From VXYL01 sp965199915 (GTDB taxonomy: Bacteria > Pseudomonadota > Gammaproteobacteria > Pseudomonadales > Azotimanducaceae), in the NCBI GenBank assembly GCA_965199915.1, contig OZ241348.1, positions 2,294,001 through 2,358,000 on the forward strand: a stretch of DNA of 64,000 bases, in the 5' to 3' direction. Below the pieces are notes generated by a model. The model saw only the letters and a program-made list of their open reading frames with translations. It made no database searches and was not told where the DNA came from. The position numbers and the translations under genes were made by a program. Positions 54,601-63,224 of the stretch are shown here, in pieces; positions within the stretch are counted from its first letter, which is position 1, and the number at the start of each line of letters is the position of its first letter.

Positions 54601-55647
54601 TCAGGCGAAGTAGCGCTCCGACGTGGCGGCGGCGACGAAGTTCTCCTTCAAGATGGCGTAATCTTGGATGTCCGCGTTCACCACATCCAACCCGTGCGCC
54701 AGCACATAGGCGTAGCTGCGTTGGAAATCGGAAAGATCTGCCGCGAGGAACGCCTCGTCGTAGTGGCCGTCGAACACCTTGCCGTTGGCGCCGCCGCCCC
54801 AGCGCCGTCCCGCCAACAGGCGGCCCACTTTCATGCCCACCAAACCGATGCCGGCTTTGCGGGCGCGGGCCAAGAGCGGTTTCAAGTGAACCATGTCGCT
54901 GGATTCGGCAAGGATCTCGCGCTTGTTCCAGTCGTACCAGCCGGCCGGCGTGATCGCGATCATCGCCAAGTCAAACCAGCCGGTGTCGACAGCGGCTTCC
55001 AACACCTGTTGCGCGTTCTCGTGCGTGGAGAGGCCGAGAAAACTCACCTTGCCGGCGGCCTTGGCGTCCTCGAAGGCGCGGCGCAACTCTTCCGCGCGCA
55101 CCACGCCGGGGTTGTTCGCGGCCATTTGGTAGTAGGCGTCCACATGCTCGGTGTCGAGTTCGGCAAGGCTCTTGTCCAAGAGCATCGACCACGCGCGCGC
55201 CGCTTCCTTCGCCACCTCGGTCGTGACTTCGTCGTCGGCGCCCACGTTCACGGGCGCTTTGGAGATGAGGAAAATCTCGTCCCGATGCGCCTTGGCGAAG
55301 GAGGCCAAGTTGCGCTCGGCGTTGCGGTAGTAACCGCTGTAGCCAACATCGAAAACGTTGACGCCGGCTTCAAGCGCCACATTCAAGAGGCGGTCGTTGG
55401 GACGCCCCGCCAACGCCGCGCCGCAGCCGTAGACCAGGCGGCTGGCGCGAAAGCCCGTGCGCCCGAGAGTGCGGTAGGTCATGCCGGGCCACGGCTGCGC
55501 GCCGGGCATCTTGTCCGCGGCTTCCTGCACCGTGTTTACCGCGGCGCGCACGTCGCGGGTGCGCAGCAGGGCGCCGCCGCCGATGCCGAGCAGGGTTGCG
55601 AGCTCGACGAACGAGCGCCGATTGGTCTTGAGCGAGAACTGGGCCAT
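54601..55647 (-). CDS. aldo/keto reductase with twin-arginine-like leader
   Basis: 348 residues from the ATG at 55647 with GGAGGG upstream. The N-terminus has NRRSFVELATLLGIGGG, a Tat-like signal, followed by RAAV. The reductase body begins YRTLGRTGFRASRLVYGCGA, with catalytic D and Y in VFDVGYSGYY, K in ISKAPVN, and a distal H replaced or shifted. The role is unknown; export by Tat is inferred from one motif. Confidence 0.75.
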   Translation of the reverse strand: MAQFSLKTNRRSFVELATLLGIGGGALLRTRDVRAAVNTVQEAADKMPGAQPWPGMTYRTLGRTGFRASRLVYGCGAALAGRPNDRLLNVALEAGVNVFDVGYSGYYRNAERNLASFAKAHRDEIFLISKAPVNVGADDEVTTEVAKEAARAWSMLLDKSLAELDTEHVDAYYQMAANNPGVVRAEELRRAFEDAKAAGKVSFLGLSTHENAQQVLEAAVDTGWFDLAMIAITPAGWYDWNKREILAESSDMVHLKPLLARARKAGIGLVGMKVGRLLAGRRWGGGANGKVFDGHYDEAFLAADLSDFQRSYAYVLAHGLDVVNADIQDYAILKENFVAAATSERYFA

Positions 55648-55749
55648 TGGGGTCTCCCTCCGCGTAGCGGATCTGTGCGTCTTGCGTAGGAGCGGTAGGC
55701 TGCTACGAATCCCGACAATTCGCAAGCGGCATGTTTGCCGCCTTGCCAC

Positions 55750-56976
55750 TCACTCCAATTCGCCTTCCGGCTGCTCTTCGTCGTACTCTTCTTCGTCCTC
55801 GTCGAAGTCCGGCGCGGCGTCCGCCACCGGCAGCATCACGCGCCGCGCCACCGGCCGGCCGTCGCGGGGATTGGACTCCGGCGTGTACTCCACGCGGTCG
55901 CCCTGCTGCAATTCGCTGAACGCGCAGCCGACCACCCAGGTTTGGTGAAAGAAGAGGCGTTCGCCACCATCCGCCGGCTCGATGAAGCCGAAATCCCGCC
56001 CGTAGGGGATGTTGGCCACCCAGCCTTGCGCCCGCGGGGCGTCCGACGCCGGGGGTTCTTGGCTGGCGGCGAAGCGGTTGTTCGGCCGCGGCTGGAAGCC
56101 GCGCTCGTCGCCCGGTGGTTCGCCGAAAGGCGCGGATTCGGGCCCGCCACCTTGCTGCGCCCCCGCACCTTGCTGCGCCCCCGCACCTTGGTGCGCCCCC
56201 GCACCTTGGTGCGCCCCCGCACCTTGGTGCGCCCCCGCACCTTGGTGCGCCCCCGCACCTTGGTGCGCCCCCGCACCTTGGTGCGCCCCCGGCGGCGGAC
56301 CGGCGGGCCGCGGAACGAACAGGTTCTCCACCAACGTGTCCGAGCGGCGCGCCCGATCGTCGATAATCGAGGTCATCATCACCGGGTGCGTGACCGCGTC
56401 GATGAGCGCTTGCGCCGCGCGCGTGGTGCCGCCGCGATCGCTGCTGGCCAGATCCCACGCGGTCACCATCACGCGCGTGCCGAGGGCATGCAATTTGCGC
56501 ACGAGAGGCACATAGTCGCCATCCCCGGTGACGAGCACGATCACGTTCAGCTGCTTGCGATGCGCCAGATCAAACGCCTCCAACGCAAGCCAAACGTCGA
56601 TTCCCTTCTCGCGCGGGGGGCGCCCGTCGTCGCTTGCGAACACGGGCAGGAAGTGGGGCGTGACGCCGGCTTTGATGAGCGCGTCCTCGAACTTGCGCTC
56701 GCGGTAGAGGGTGCTGTCGCCCTCTTGGCGCCCGGCGTCGTGGCGTCTCGCGTCGTCGGCGGAGAAGCGACCGCGGAAGTAGTGCGCTTCGACAACTTGG
56801 CAGCGGCGCACATCCGCGCCCTCGCGCTTGCTCACTTCGTCGCGAATGAGCTCGTGCAACCCTTGGATGCTGATGCGTGCGTGGCGCTCGTGATTGTGAA
56901 GATAGTAATCGCTGACGTGGGCGAAGTAGCTACCGTCGTAGAAAATCCCGATGCGCGTCAAATTCGAGTCCGTCAA
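55750..56976 (-). CDS. NYN-domain (DUF88/LabA-like) protein with repeat linker and C-terminal cold-shock-like domain
   Basis: 408 residues from a TTG at 56976 with GAGG 8 nt upstream. Residues about 8-220 are a PIN-like NYN domain: FYDGSYF, GIDVWLALEA and VTGDGDYVPLV give the acidic metal site expected of an RNase. A linker of eight GAHQGA/GAQQGA units follows, encoded by 18-nt repeats. Residues about 325-390 form a cold-shock-like domain (GWVANIPYGRDFGFIEP, ERLFFHQT), able to bind single-stranded RNA. The tail is acidic (DEDEEEYDEE). Probably an RNA-processing or decay factor. Confidence 0.8.
   Translation of the reverse strand: MTDSNLTRIGIFYDGSYFAHVSDYYLHNHERHARISIQGLHELIRDEVSKREGADVRRCQVVEAHYFRGRFSADDARRHDAGRQEGDSTLYRERKFEDALIKAGVTPHFLPVFASDDGRPPREKGIDVWLALEAFDLAHRKQLNVIVLVTGDGDYVPLVRKLHALGTRVMVTAWDLASSDRGGTTRAAQALIDAVTHPVMMTSIIDDRARRSDTLVENLFVPRPAGPPPGAHQGAGAHQGAGAHQGAGAHQGAGAHQGAGAHQGAGAQQGAGAQQGGGPESAPFGEPPGDERGFQPRPNNRFAASQEPPASDAPRAQGWVANIPYGRDFGFIEPADGGERLFFHQTWVVGCAFSELQQGDRVEYTPESNPRDGRPVARRVMLPVADAAPDFDEDEEEYDEEQPEGELE
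56148..56291 (-). repeat. eight 18-nt tandem repeats in the NYN-CSD gene
   Basis: Eight units of 18 nt. Six are identical and two, at the low-coordinate end, share a single G-to-C change turning His into Gln. They encode GAHQGA, so copy number can change without frameshift. Confidence 0.92.
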
Positions 56977-57011
56977 CTTCTGATCCTCGCGTGCGTTCTG
57001 CTATAGGTGCG

Positions 57012-57040
57012 AGAGTAAGCGCCTCCGTCGCACTGGTCAA
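57012..57040 (-). promoter_or_regulatory. promoter of the NYN-CSD gene
   Basis: On the minus strand TTGACC (57040-57035), 17 nt and TACTCT (57017-57012) lie 35 nt before the TTG start at 56976. Confidence 0.45.
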
Positions 57041-57119
57041 CAGGGTCCCGTGGTTGACCAAGATGTTTTTCGCTTGCGAACACGGACACGGCGTGGCTCG
57101 GCGGGGAATGTGGCGATGG

Positions 57120-57125
57120 TATAGT
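57120..57125 (+). promoter_or_regulatory. -10 hexamer 6 nt before the second AAA ATPase gene
   Basis: TATAGT ends 6 nt before the ATG at 57132. No good -35 is visible; the mRNA may be leaderless. Confidence 0.4.
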
Positions 57126-57131
57126 CGAAGC

Positions 57132-58343
57132 ATGGGCCGCGAACACTTGAAGAAGCTCCCCGGCCCGCGCCAGCCGCCCCTTTACTTTGCTGGTCGGACA
57201 GCCGAGATCGGTTCTCTGCGCGAGGCCTTGGCCACGCTGTGTGCCAGCGGCGACCCAAGCAACGGGATCGAACTGCTGACCGGTGTGCCGGGTGCCGGCA
57301 AGACGCAGCTAGCGAACGAATACGCAAAGCGCGTGTCCGGCGAAGTGCATTCCGGCCGCACCGTGCATGTCGTGGACATCGACACCCACCTGCTCAACGA
57401 TGAGGTCGGGGTGTTCCTGATGCTCTCCAAAGCGCTCGGCAACGCCGCGCTTGGCGAGGCTGTCGCGGGATTGGACACGAAGACGACAGGCCACACCTTG
57501 GGCGTCGCCGGCTTTCAAGCCGGCGCCACTGTCAGCCACGGGCGCCGCACCGGCACGTTGCCCGAGCTGTTGAGCGACTCGCTAGACGCGGGAATGTGGC
57601 GCGCCAAGGCTCTGGTGGCCGTGATCGACGAGCTGCAAAGTGTGGAAGCAGCGGGCATGGCGGCATTGCGCGTGCTGCACCGGGGCGCGCACGGCTGCCC
57701 AATCCAGCTCATCGGCTTTGGCTTGCAGCACACGCCCGCCGTGCTGGCCGCGCCCGGGGACGGCGTTGCCGGTATTTCGAGGGTGGCCAAGAAAACGGCG
57801 ATCGCGCCACTCGACGCGGCTGAAACATACGATGCCATGGCGGGCAATTTGGAAGCGCTGGGCCACGACTTTGTTCCGCCGGCAAGCGTGCAGCAACTCG
57901 CCGATGCGTCCTTCGGATTTCCACGGCACGTCCACGGCTACTTGGAGGGCGCCGATGCGTCCATCGCGGCACACGGAAATCTACAAGGCCGGGCGCTGGC
58001 CGAAGCGCTTTCCCATGGCGACAAGAAGCGCGTCGAACACTACAACGAGAGGCTCCAAGCGGCCAAGGCGCATGGATCCATGTTCGCGGTGACCGCTGCC
58101 ATGGAACGCCTCGGAAGGTGCGATTTGGAAAGAGACGAGGCGCTTGCAGCGCTTGAGAACGACGGCCGCGACCCAGCCGATCTGGATGTCGCCGTGGCGC
58201 ATGGCGTGCTTGTGGCGGATGAGAACGACCACCTCTCGTTCGGCATACCATCGTTTCACGGCCACATGGTGGCGCGGCTGGAGACTAGACGTTTGGAACG
58301 GGGAGCGCGAGACGTCGCCGGCGAGCGGCGCCGCAAACCATGA
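57132..58343 (+). CDS. AAA-type ATPase of unknown function, paralogue 2
   Basis: 403 residues. Walker A is GVPGAGKT (51-58) and Walker B is LVAVIDELQ with D166/E167. It shares with the protein at 41476-42657 the FAGR..E start, LHRGAHGCPI, GLQH, GISR, FPRHVHGYLEGA, VEHYNERL and SFGIPSFHGH. The downstream gene starts within its stop codon, so this copy is coupled to an exported helical-repeat protein. Unlike paralogue 1 it has no neighbours from the conserved housekeeping block. Function unknown. Confidence 0.7.
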   Translation: MGREHLKKLPGPRQPPLYFAGRTAEIGSLREALATLCASGDPSNGIELLTGVPGAGKTQLANEYAKRVSGEVHSGRTVHVVDIDTHLLNDEVGVFLMLSKALGNAALGEAVAGLDTKTTGHTLGVAGFQAGATVSHGRRTGTLPELLSDSLDAGMWRAKALVAVIDELQSVEAAGMAALRVLHRGAHGCPIQLIGFGLQHTPAVLAAPGDGVAGISRVAKKTAIAPLDAAETYDAMAGNLEALGHDFVPPASVQQLADASFGFPRHVHGYLEGADASIAAHGNLQGRALAEALSHGDKKRVEHYNERLQAAKAHGSMFAVTAAMERLGRCDLERDEALAALENDGRDPADLDVAVAHGVLVADENDHLSFGIPSFHGHMVARLETRRLERGARDVAGERRRKP

Positions 58344-59761
58344 GACTGGGGAACGCAAACAGATCTCATGCGATGGTGTGCTTCGCTGTCGCGCTGCTTG
58401 CGCAAGTCGTGGCGTTGGGTGGCAACACGCCGGGCGGCAACGGCGGCGCGCCTCTCGGTTCGCCATCGTGTGCCTTGGACTGCTTGTGGACGCACCTCGT
58501 CGCCGCGGCGCGGGCCACCGATGGTGGCGATGTCTACATTCCAATGCACATTCCCGCCGCCACGCTGGTCAAAGTCGCCGTCGTCCAAGCGCAGGGCGGC
58601 CGGTTCGAGCAGGCTGCCGGCACGGTGGCTCGACTGGCCGACCTGCCGCTGCGCGAAACGGCGAGGAATCGACATCGCGCCGAAGCCTACGCGGGGCTGG
58701 CCGAGGCGCTTGCCGCCGCCGGCGACGCTGGCGGTGCGGATCGCTCTTTCGCGCAAGCACTCGCGGCAGCCGACGCCGCCGAGCCATCCGACTGGATCCG
58801 ATCGAACATCGCCAGAGCGCTGTTAAGAACGCGGCGCGCGGACGCGGCCGAGGATGTCTTGCGCCGGATTGACGGCGCCGAATATCGGGCGCTGGTGATC
58901 GCCGCGGTGGCCGCGGCAGTGGCGCGGGCGGGCGACGTCGCCGCCGCGCACCGCATGTTCGCCAGCGCGTTCGCCGCCGTTGCGGAGGAAACGACAGGCC
59001 TGTCCAGCCGCAGGAAAGCGTTTGCGGCGATTACGACCGCACTTGTGGCGCTAGGTGAAACCGCCGCGGCGCGGGCGCTGATCGCCACGATCGAATCCGA
59101 CCTCGAGCGCCTGACCGCGATGGCGGTCCTTGCGGCCGTGCAGGCCGAAGCAGGCACGCCGGCAGCTGCCCAAGAGACGCTTTGGGATGCGGTGGCAATC
59201 GCCGAGACATTCGCCGACGGCTACGACCGCGCCACAGCCCTGGTCGCCATCGTGACCGGCGGCGACACGTTGGCCCACGACGGCCCCCGTGACGACCGCG
59301 GCGTCGCTGGCAAATCGGTGGCGCTGCACTTGAAGACCATGGCCGAAGGCATTGCCGACACCCGGAATCGTGGCTTTGCACTTGTGGAAGTGGTTGGCGC
59401 GCTTGCGAGAGCCGGCGAGGTCGAGGCGGCCTTCACTGCCGCCGCGGGAATCGACACCGCCTGTGGTCGCGCCAAGGCGCTTGCCAGAGTCGCCAGCGAG
59501 CAGGCGGCGTTGGGGCGAGTCGAAGATGCCGCGCAAACCGCCCGACGCCTTGACGCGGAACCCACGCCCAGCGCCGTGCGCGGCTGTGGCCACTACGACG
59601 CGGCGCTTGCGGCAATCGTCAAGGCGCAGGCCAGAGCGGGCCGATTCGATGCGGCGTTGGCCGCCTTGGAGAGCATCGAGATCGCATACCAGCGTTTGGA
59701 CGCGCTCGCGGTCGTGGTGGAGGAATGGGCAAGATATTCGCCGCCGCCCATGCCGCCCTGA
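58340..59761 (+). CDS. secreted helical-repeat (TPR-like) protein
   Basis: 473 residues, starting at an ATG overlapping the ATPase stop (ATGA). The N-terminus AMVCFAVALLAQVVALGG is a signal peptide or anchor. The rest consists of alanine-rich helix pairs of about 34-40 residues (AYAGLAEALAAAGDAGGADRSF, ALVEVVGALARAGEVEAAF, AALAAIVKAQARAGRFDAAL), as in TPR or Sel1-like solenoids. Likely a periplasmic or surface scaffold. Coupling to a cytosolic ATPase is unusual. Confidence 0.65.
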   Translation: MRLGNANRSHAMVCFAVALLAQVVALGGNTPGGNGGAPLGSPSCALDCLWTHLVAAARATDGGDVYIPMHIPAATLVKVAVVQAQGGRFEQAAGTVARLADLPLRETARNRHRAEAYAGLAEALAAAGDAGGADRSFAQALAAADAAEPSDWIRSNIARALLRTRRADAAEDVLRRIDGAEYRALVIAAVAAAVARAGDVAAAHRMFASAFAAVAEETTGLSSRRKAFAAITTALVALGETAAARALIATIESDLERLTAMAVLAAVQAEAGTPAAAQETLWDAVAIAETFADGYDRATALVAIVTGGDTLAHDGPRDDRGVAGKSVALHLKTMAEGIADTRNRGFALVEVVGALARAGEVEAAFTAAAGIDTACGRAKALARVASEQAALGRVEDAAQTARRLDAEPTPSAVRGCGHYDAALAAIVKAQARAGRFDAALAALESIEIAYQRLDALAVVVEEWARYSPPPMPP

Positions 59762-59819
59762 CCCAACCTACCGAGGCGAAGAACCGGGTCTCGGTTGGCT
59801 GGCCGCCGCCAGCCGCCCG

Positions 59820-60938
59820 TCAAACGCGGCCTTTGCCCAAGTCCAGCCGGCCCCGCGCCAGATTCAGCCGCAGCACGTCGCTTGCGCCTTCCGCGAGCCG
59901 CATGGCGCGGACGCGGCGATACAGCGCTTCCAACGGGTGGCCGGTGCGCAACGCGGCGCCGCCCACCAATTGGATGCCGGTGTCCACGATGTCGCCCACC
60001 GCCTCGGTGGCGAACACCTTTGCGGCAATGGTCTCGTTGATGGCGTTCTCGCCACTGTCCACCAGCCGCGCGGTCCGATAGACCACGCTGCGCGCGGCGT
60101 AGGCGCGAATGCGCATCTCCGCGTAGCGCAGCCGCACGCCTTCCCGAGCGGCGAGCGGGGTGCCGCTGCGGTGGGGCGCCTGCACATGTTCGGTGACGCG
60201 GTCGATCACCCAGCGCGAGAGACCAACCGCTTCGGCGGCGAAGGCGAGGCGCGCGGCGCCGATCTGGCGCATGGCCCGCGGCATGCCTTCGCCGGCGCGG
60301 CCGATGATGTGCGCCGCCGGCACGCGCGCGGCGCGGAAGGTGATGTGGGCGTGGCGGGTGCCGTCCATGGAACCGAACGTGCGCGCCACCTCCACGCCCG
60401 GCGTGTCGCGGTCGATCACCACCAGCGCGGGGCCGCGGCCTTCCACCTGCACCAGCGTGTTGATGAAGTCCGCCTCGGCGCCGCCGGTGACGTAGGACTT
60501 CTGCCCGGTCACCACCAACACGTCGCCTTCCAAACGCCCCGCAGTTGGTCGCGCGGCGGAATCCGGTTCCGTGAAGCCAAACGCCGCCCGCTTCTCGCCC
60601 GCGAGCAGGGGCGCGAGGTGGCTTGCGCGCAACGGCGCCCCGACGCCGCCAAGCACGCCCGGACCGGGTCCGAAGATGCCGCTCAAGTGGATGACGTTGC
60701 GCGCCGCCAAAGTGTCGCGCGCCACGGTGAGGGCAAGAGCGGAGGCCGCGCCGCCGCCGAGATCCCGCGGCTGGGTCATGCCGAACACGCCCGCCTCTTT
60801 GGACGCCGCCCGCACCCGCGACGCCCGTTCGCCGGCGGCGAGCGATTCGTCGTCGCGCAGCGGGACAAGCCGCTCGCGCGCCAGCGTGTCCACGCGTTCG
60901 CGCAGCGCGTCCAGATCCGCGGAAAGGCACTCCGGCAT
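59820..60938 (-). CDS. acyl-CoA dehydrogenase family protein
   Basis: Flavoprotein dehydrogenase, 372 residues from the ATG at 60938. AAFGFTEPDSAA and KSYVTGG are the FAD/substrate blocks of the middle domain. The last domain has GAARLAFAAEAVGLSRWVIDR and IQLVGGAALRTGHPLEALYRRVRAMRLAEG. Fatty acid or branched-chain acyl-CoA oxidation is likely. No ETF or thiolase genes are adjacent. Confidence 0.86.
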   Translation of the reverse strand: MPECLSADLDALRERVDTLARERLVPLRDDESLAAGERASRVRAASKEAGVFGMTQPRDLGGGAASALALTVARDTLAARNVIHLSGIFGPGPGVLGGVGAPLRASHLAPLLAGEKRAAFGFTEPDSAARPTAGRLEGDVLVVTGQKSYVTGGAEADFINTLVQVEGRGPALVVIDRDTPGVEVARTFGSMDGTRHAHITFRAARVPAAHIIGRAGEGMPRAMRQIGAARLAFAAEAVGLSRWVIDRVTEHVQAPHRSGTPLAAREGVRLRYAEMRIRAYAARSVVYRTARLVDSGENAINETIAAKVFATEAVGDIVDTGIQLVGGAALRTGHPLEALYRRVRAMRLAEGASDVLRLNLARGRLDLGKGRV

Positions 60939-60955
60939 GGTTTGGGTGCCCGCGC

Positions 60956-61336
60956 CTACATCAGATGCGGCGCGAGCGCCAGCAAGACCACCAACGTCAG
61001 CAGCGCGGCCGCGGCCGCCAGCAGGTAGAAGAGCCAGTTTTCGCGGCGGGCGTGGCGGCGCACCAGGTTCGCGATGCCTTCTTCGCCGCGCGCCGCCACC
61101 GAGGACGCCAGGCGGTAGCGGGTGATGCCGTCGCCACGGCGCGGCAACTTCACGAACAGCTCGGGCGTCTGTTCGAGCATCCGCGCGGCGTCGTAGAGCG
61201 CGATGCCCGTCTCGCGTCCCAAATGCGCTGGCGAGAGTCCTTTGGCCGGTTCGTCGAGGAAGCAATCCACCAATTTGAGCAGGCGACCGGTCTTGCCGCG
61301 AAAACGGAAGGTCCACGAAACGAAGTAGCTGGCCAT
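60956..61336 (-). CDS. small protein with a C-terminal membrane anchor
   Basis: 126 residues. The first 95 look like a compact helix-turn-helix-type domain (LVDCFLDEP..GLSPAHLGRETGIALYDAARMLEQ, then RYRLA). A single hydrophobic helix ends the protein (WLFYLLAAAAALLTLVVLLALAPH), so it would be tail-anchored to the membrane. Not recognised. It lies 18 nt before the acyl-CoA dehydrogenase. Confidence 0.6.
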   Translation of the reverse strand: MASYFVSWTFRFRGKTGRLLKLVDCFLDEPAKGLSPAHLGRETGIALYDAARMLEQTPELFVKLPRRGDGITRYRLASSVAARGEEGIANLVRRHARRENWLFYLLAAAAALLTLVVLLALAPHLM

Positions 61337-61363
61337 CGCGCCCCTCCCCGGTGGTGGGCGGTG

Positions 61364-62395
61364 TCACCTGCGCGCGATCATAACCGCCCGCCGGGGTGCC
61401 GGATAGCCTTCCACCGTGCGCGTGGGGTCCGCCGGGTCGAGCGCTTGGGCAAGCGACTCGAAAGGCATCCACGCGGTGGCGCGCTGCTCGTCGGTTGTGG
61501 TCTTCGACACGTCCACCACCTCGGCGCGGGAGAATCCGGCGTCCCGCAGCCAAGCGACCAACAGCGCCACGTTCGGCACCACGCGCACATTGTTCATGCG
61601 CGCGTAGTGTTCGCGGGGCTTGATCGGCGCGCCGTCCACCACGAGCGATTCGAGCACGAGCAGGACGTCGTCGCGGGCTTGCGCGGCAAGCGCCCGGACA
61701 TGCGCCGCCGGGTCTCGGCGGTGGTAGATCACGCCCATCGAAAACACCGCGTCGAAACCCGCCGCGCCGGCAAACTCCTCCAAGCGCAGCGGCAGCACCA
61801 CGTTCAAGCGCCGCGGTTCGGCGCACAGGTAGTGGCCCACCGCTCCATGTTGCAGCGCGCACAGGAGCGACGGGTCGATGCCGGTGACGGAAGCCGCCCC
61901 GGCGGCCAACATGCGCCAGCCGTAGTAGCCGTTGCCGCAACCGACGTCCAGCACCCGCCGGCCGGCCAAGTCCACATGCGGCGCCACGCGCGCCCACTTG
62001 CGATCCGAGCGCCACTCGGCGTCAATGCGAACGCCGCACACGTCGAACGGCCCCTTGCGCCACGGGCTGAGCTCCAACAGTGCCGTCCGCAACGCTTGTT
62101 GGCGCGCGCGGGGGAGCGCGTTCGACGAACCGGCGGCCACCACCACCGCGCCGACCGAAACGGCGCCGGCGCCGGCGTTTGGCAAGGCGCCGAGCGCGCG
62201 CCGCCAACGGGGCAGATCGCCGTGGCGGCGCGCGCGCAGCAATTCGACGCAGCGGTTGGCGAGCGGCGAATGCGCGCGCCACGCGGCGAACAGTTCCGCG
62301 AGCGCCGGCGGTTCGACCAGCGGCAAGTGCGCGCCCTGCGGGGCGCGTTCGAGTTTGCTCCGCAAACTCCGTGCCTGTTGCAAGACTTGACTCAT
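61364..62395 (-). CDS. cmoB: tRNA U34 carboxymethyltransferase
   Basis: Transfers a carboxymethyl group from carboxy-SAM to 5-hydroxyuridine at the tRNA wobble position, 343 residues. RRVLDVGCGNGYYGWRM is the nucleotide-binding loop; FDAVFSMGVIYHRRDP and GRAWMPF-type ends are typical of CmoB. Codons 9-22 carry repeat copy 1 (62328-62369), which is duplicated in the spacer before the gene. Follows cmoA on the same strand. Confidence 0.9.
   Translation of the reverse strand: MSQVLQQARSLRSKLERAPQGAHLPLVEPPALAELFAAWRAHSPLANRCVELLRARRHGDLPRWRRALGALPNAGAGAVSVGAVVVAAGSSNALPRARQQALRTALLELSPWRKGPFDVCGVRIDAEWRSDRKWARVAPHVDLAGRRVLDVGCGNGYYGWRMLAAGAASVTGIDPSLLCALQHGAVGHYLCAEPRRLNVVLPLRLEEFAGAAGFDAVFSMGVIYHRRDPAAHVRALAAQARDDVLLVLESLVVDGAPIKPREHYARMNNVRVVPNVALLVAWLRDAGFSRAEVVDVSKTTTDEQRATAWMPFESLAQALDPADPTRTVEGYPAPRRAVMIARR
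62328..62369 (-). repeat. 42-bp perfect direct repeat, copy 1 (inside cmoB)
   Basis: Identical to 62423-62464. It contains two inverted repeats: GCGCCC/GGGCGC and GAGTTTGC/GCAAACTC. Coding for SLRSKLERAPQGA in CmoB. Confidence 0.92.
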
Positions 62396-62422
62396 TTGTC
62401 AGGTCTGCGCCTCTCAAGAGGC

Positions 62423-62464
62423 TGCGCGCCCTGCGGGGCGCGTTCGAGTTTGCTCCGCAAACTC
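62423..62464 (-). repeat. 42-bp perfect direct repeat, copy 2 (cmoA stop and cmoA-cmoB spacer)
   Basis: The cmoA stop codon falls in this copy, and its GAGTTTGC/GCAAACTC hairpin begins at the stop. A third hairpin (GCCTCT/AGAGGC) follows before cmoB. The cluster could shape the transcript between the two genes. Confidence 0.9.
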
Positions 62465-63200
62465 AGTGGTTCCGGGGCCAAGCCAGAAAAGCGCCCCAGT
62501 TGAGGCAGCGAAACCAAACGGCGGCCCGCGCGAAGCCGGCGCTGTGCAAGCGTTCCAAGTGCGCGTCCTCGGAATCAACGCGCATCACGTTCTCCAGCGC
62601 CTCCCGCTTTTGCGCGATCTCCAGCTCGCTGTAGCCGTTGGCGCGCTTGAAGCGCAGGTGCAGATCCCGAAAGTAGTCGCTCGCCGCCAGCTTTTCGGCG
62701 AGCACCAACACGCCGGCGTCGGTCAATGCGCCGCGAATCCGCCGCAACAGAGGCAAACGTTCCGGTGGCCGCAGAAACTGCAAGGTGTAGTTCAGAATCA
62801 CCACCGCCGCGTCTTCAAGGGGCACGTCGCGGACGTCCGCCCGAACCCAGCGGACGCGCGCGTCCCCACCGGCCTTCGCCGCGAGTTCCCGCGCTTTCTC
62901 CAGCATGGCGGCCGAATTGTCCACGGCGACGATTTCGCATGGCACGTCGCCCACGGTGCGCAGCACCGCGTGCGTGGCCGCCCCGAGCGAACAGCCGAGG
63001 TCGTAGCAGCGTCCGCCTTCCGGCAGGTGCTTGGCGGCGATCAAGCCGGTCAGCGGCACCACCGCCTCGTAGCCCGGCACCGAGCGGCGGATCATGTCCG
63101 GGAACACCTCCGCCACGCTGGCGTCGAAAACGAAATCCACCAGATCTCTCGGCTTGGCGAACAACCGGTCCCGCTCGGTGTTAGGCTTGGCCACGTTCAT
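62463..63200 (-). CDS. cmoA: carboxy-S-adenosyl-L-methionine synthase
   Basis: Makes carboxy-SAM from SAM and prephenate for CmoB, 245 residues. FAKPRDLVDFVFDASVAEVFPDMI at the front and CYDLGCSLGAATHAVL match CmoA closely; LNYTLQFLRPPER is a further family block. The ATG at 63200 is preferred; an in-frame ATG lies just upstream. Confidence 0.92.
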   Translation of the reverse strand: MNVAKPNTERDRLFAKPRDLVDFVFDASVAEVFPDMIRRSVPGYEAVVPLTGLIAAKHLPEGGRCYDLGCSLGAATHAVLRTVGDVPCEIVAVDNSAAMLEKARELAAKAGGDARVRWVRADVRDVPLEDAAVVILNYTLQFLRPPERLPLLRRIRGALTDAGVLVLAEKLAASDYFRDLHLRFKRANGYSELEIAQKREALENVMRVDSEDAHLERLHSAGFARAAVWFRCLNWGAFLAWPRNH

Positions 63201-63207
63201 AGTCAGC

Positions 63208-63213
63208 ATTGTA
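63208..63213 (-). promoter_or_regulatory. -10 hexamer 7 nt before cmoA
   Basis: On the minus strand TACAAT ends 7 nt before the cmoA ATG; TTTTGT lies 16 nt further upstream. Confidence 0.4.
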
Positions 63214-63224
63214 CTTGGCCCTTG

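Noticed and set aside
56148..56291. The 18-nt repeats considered as a CRISPR array
   Set aside because: Repeats are contiguous without spacers, in frame inside a gene, and encode a regular peptide.
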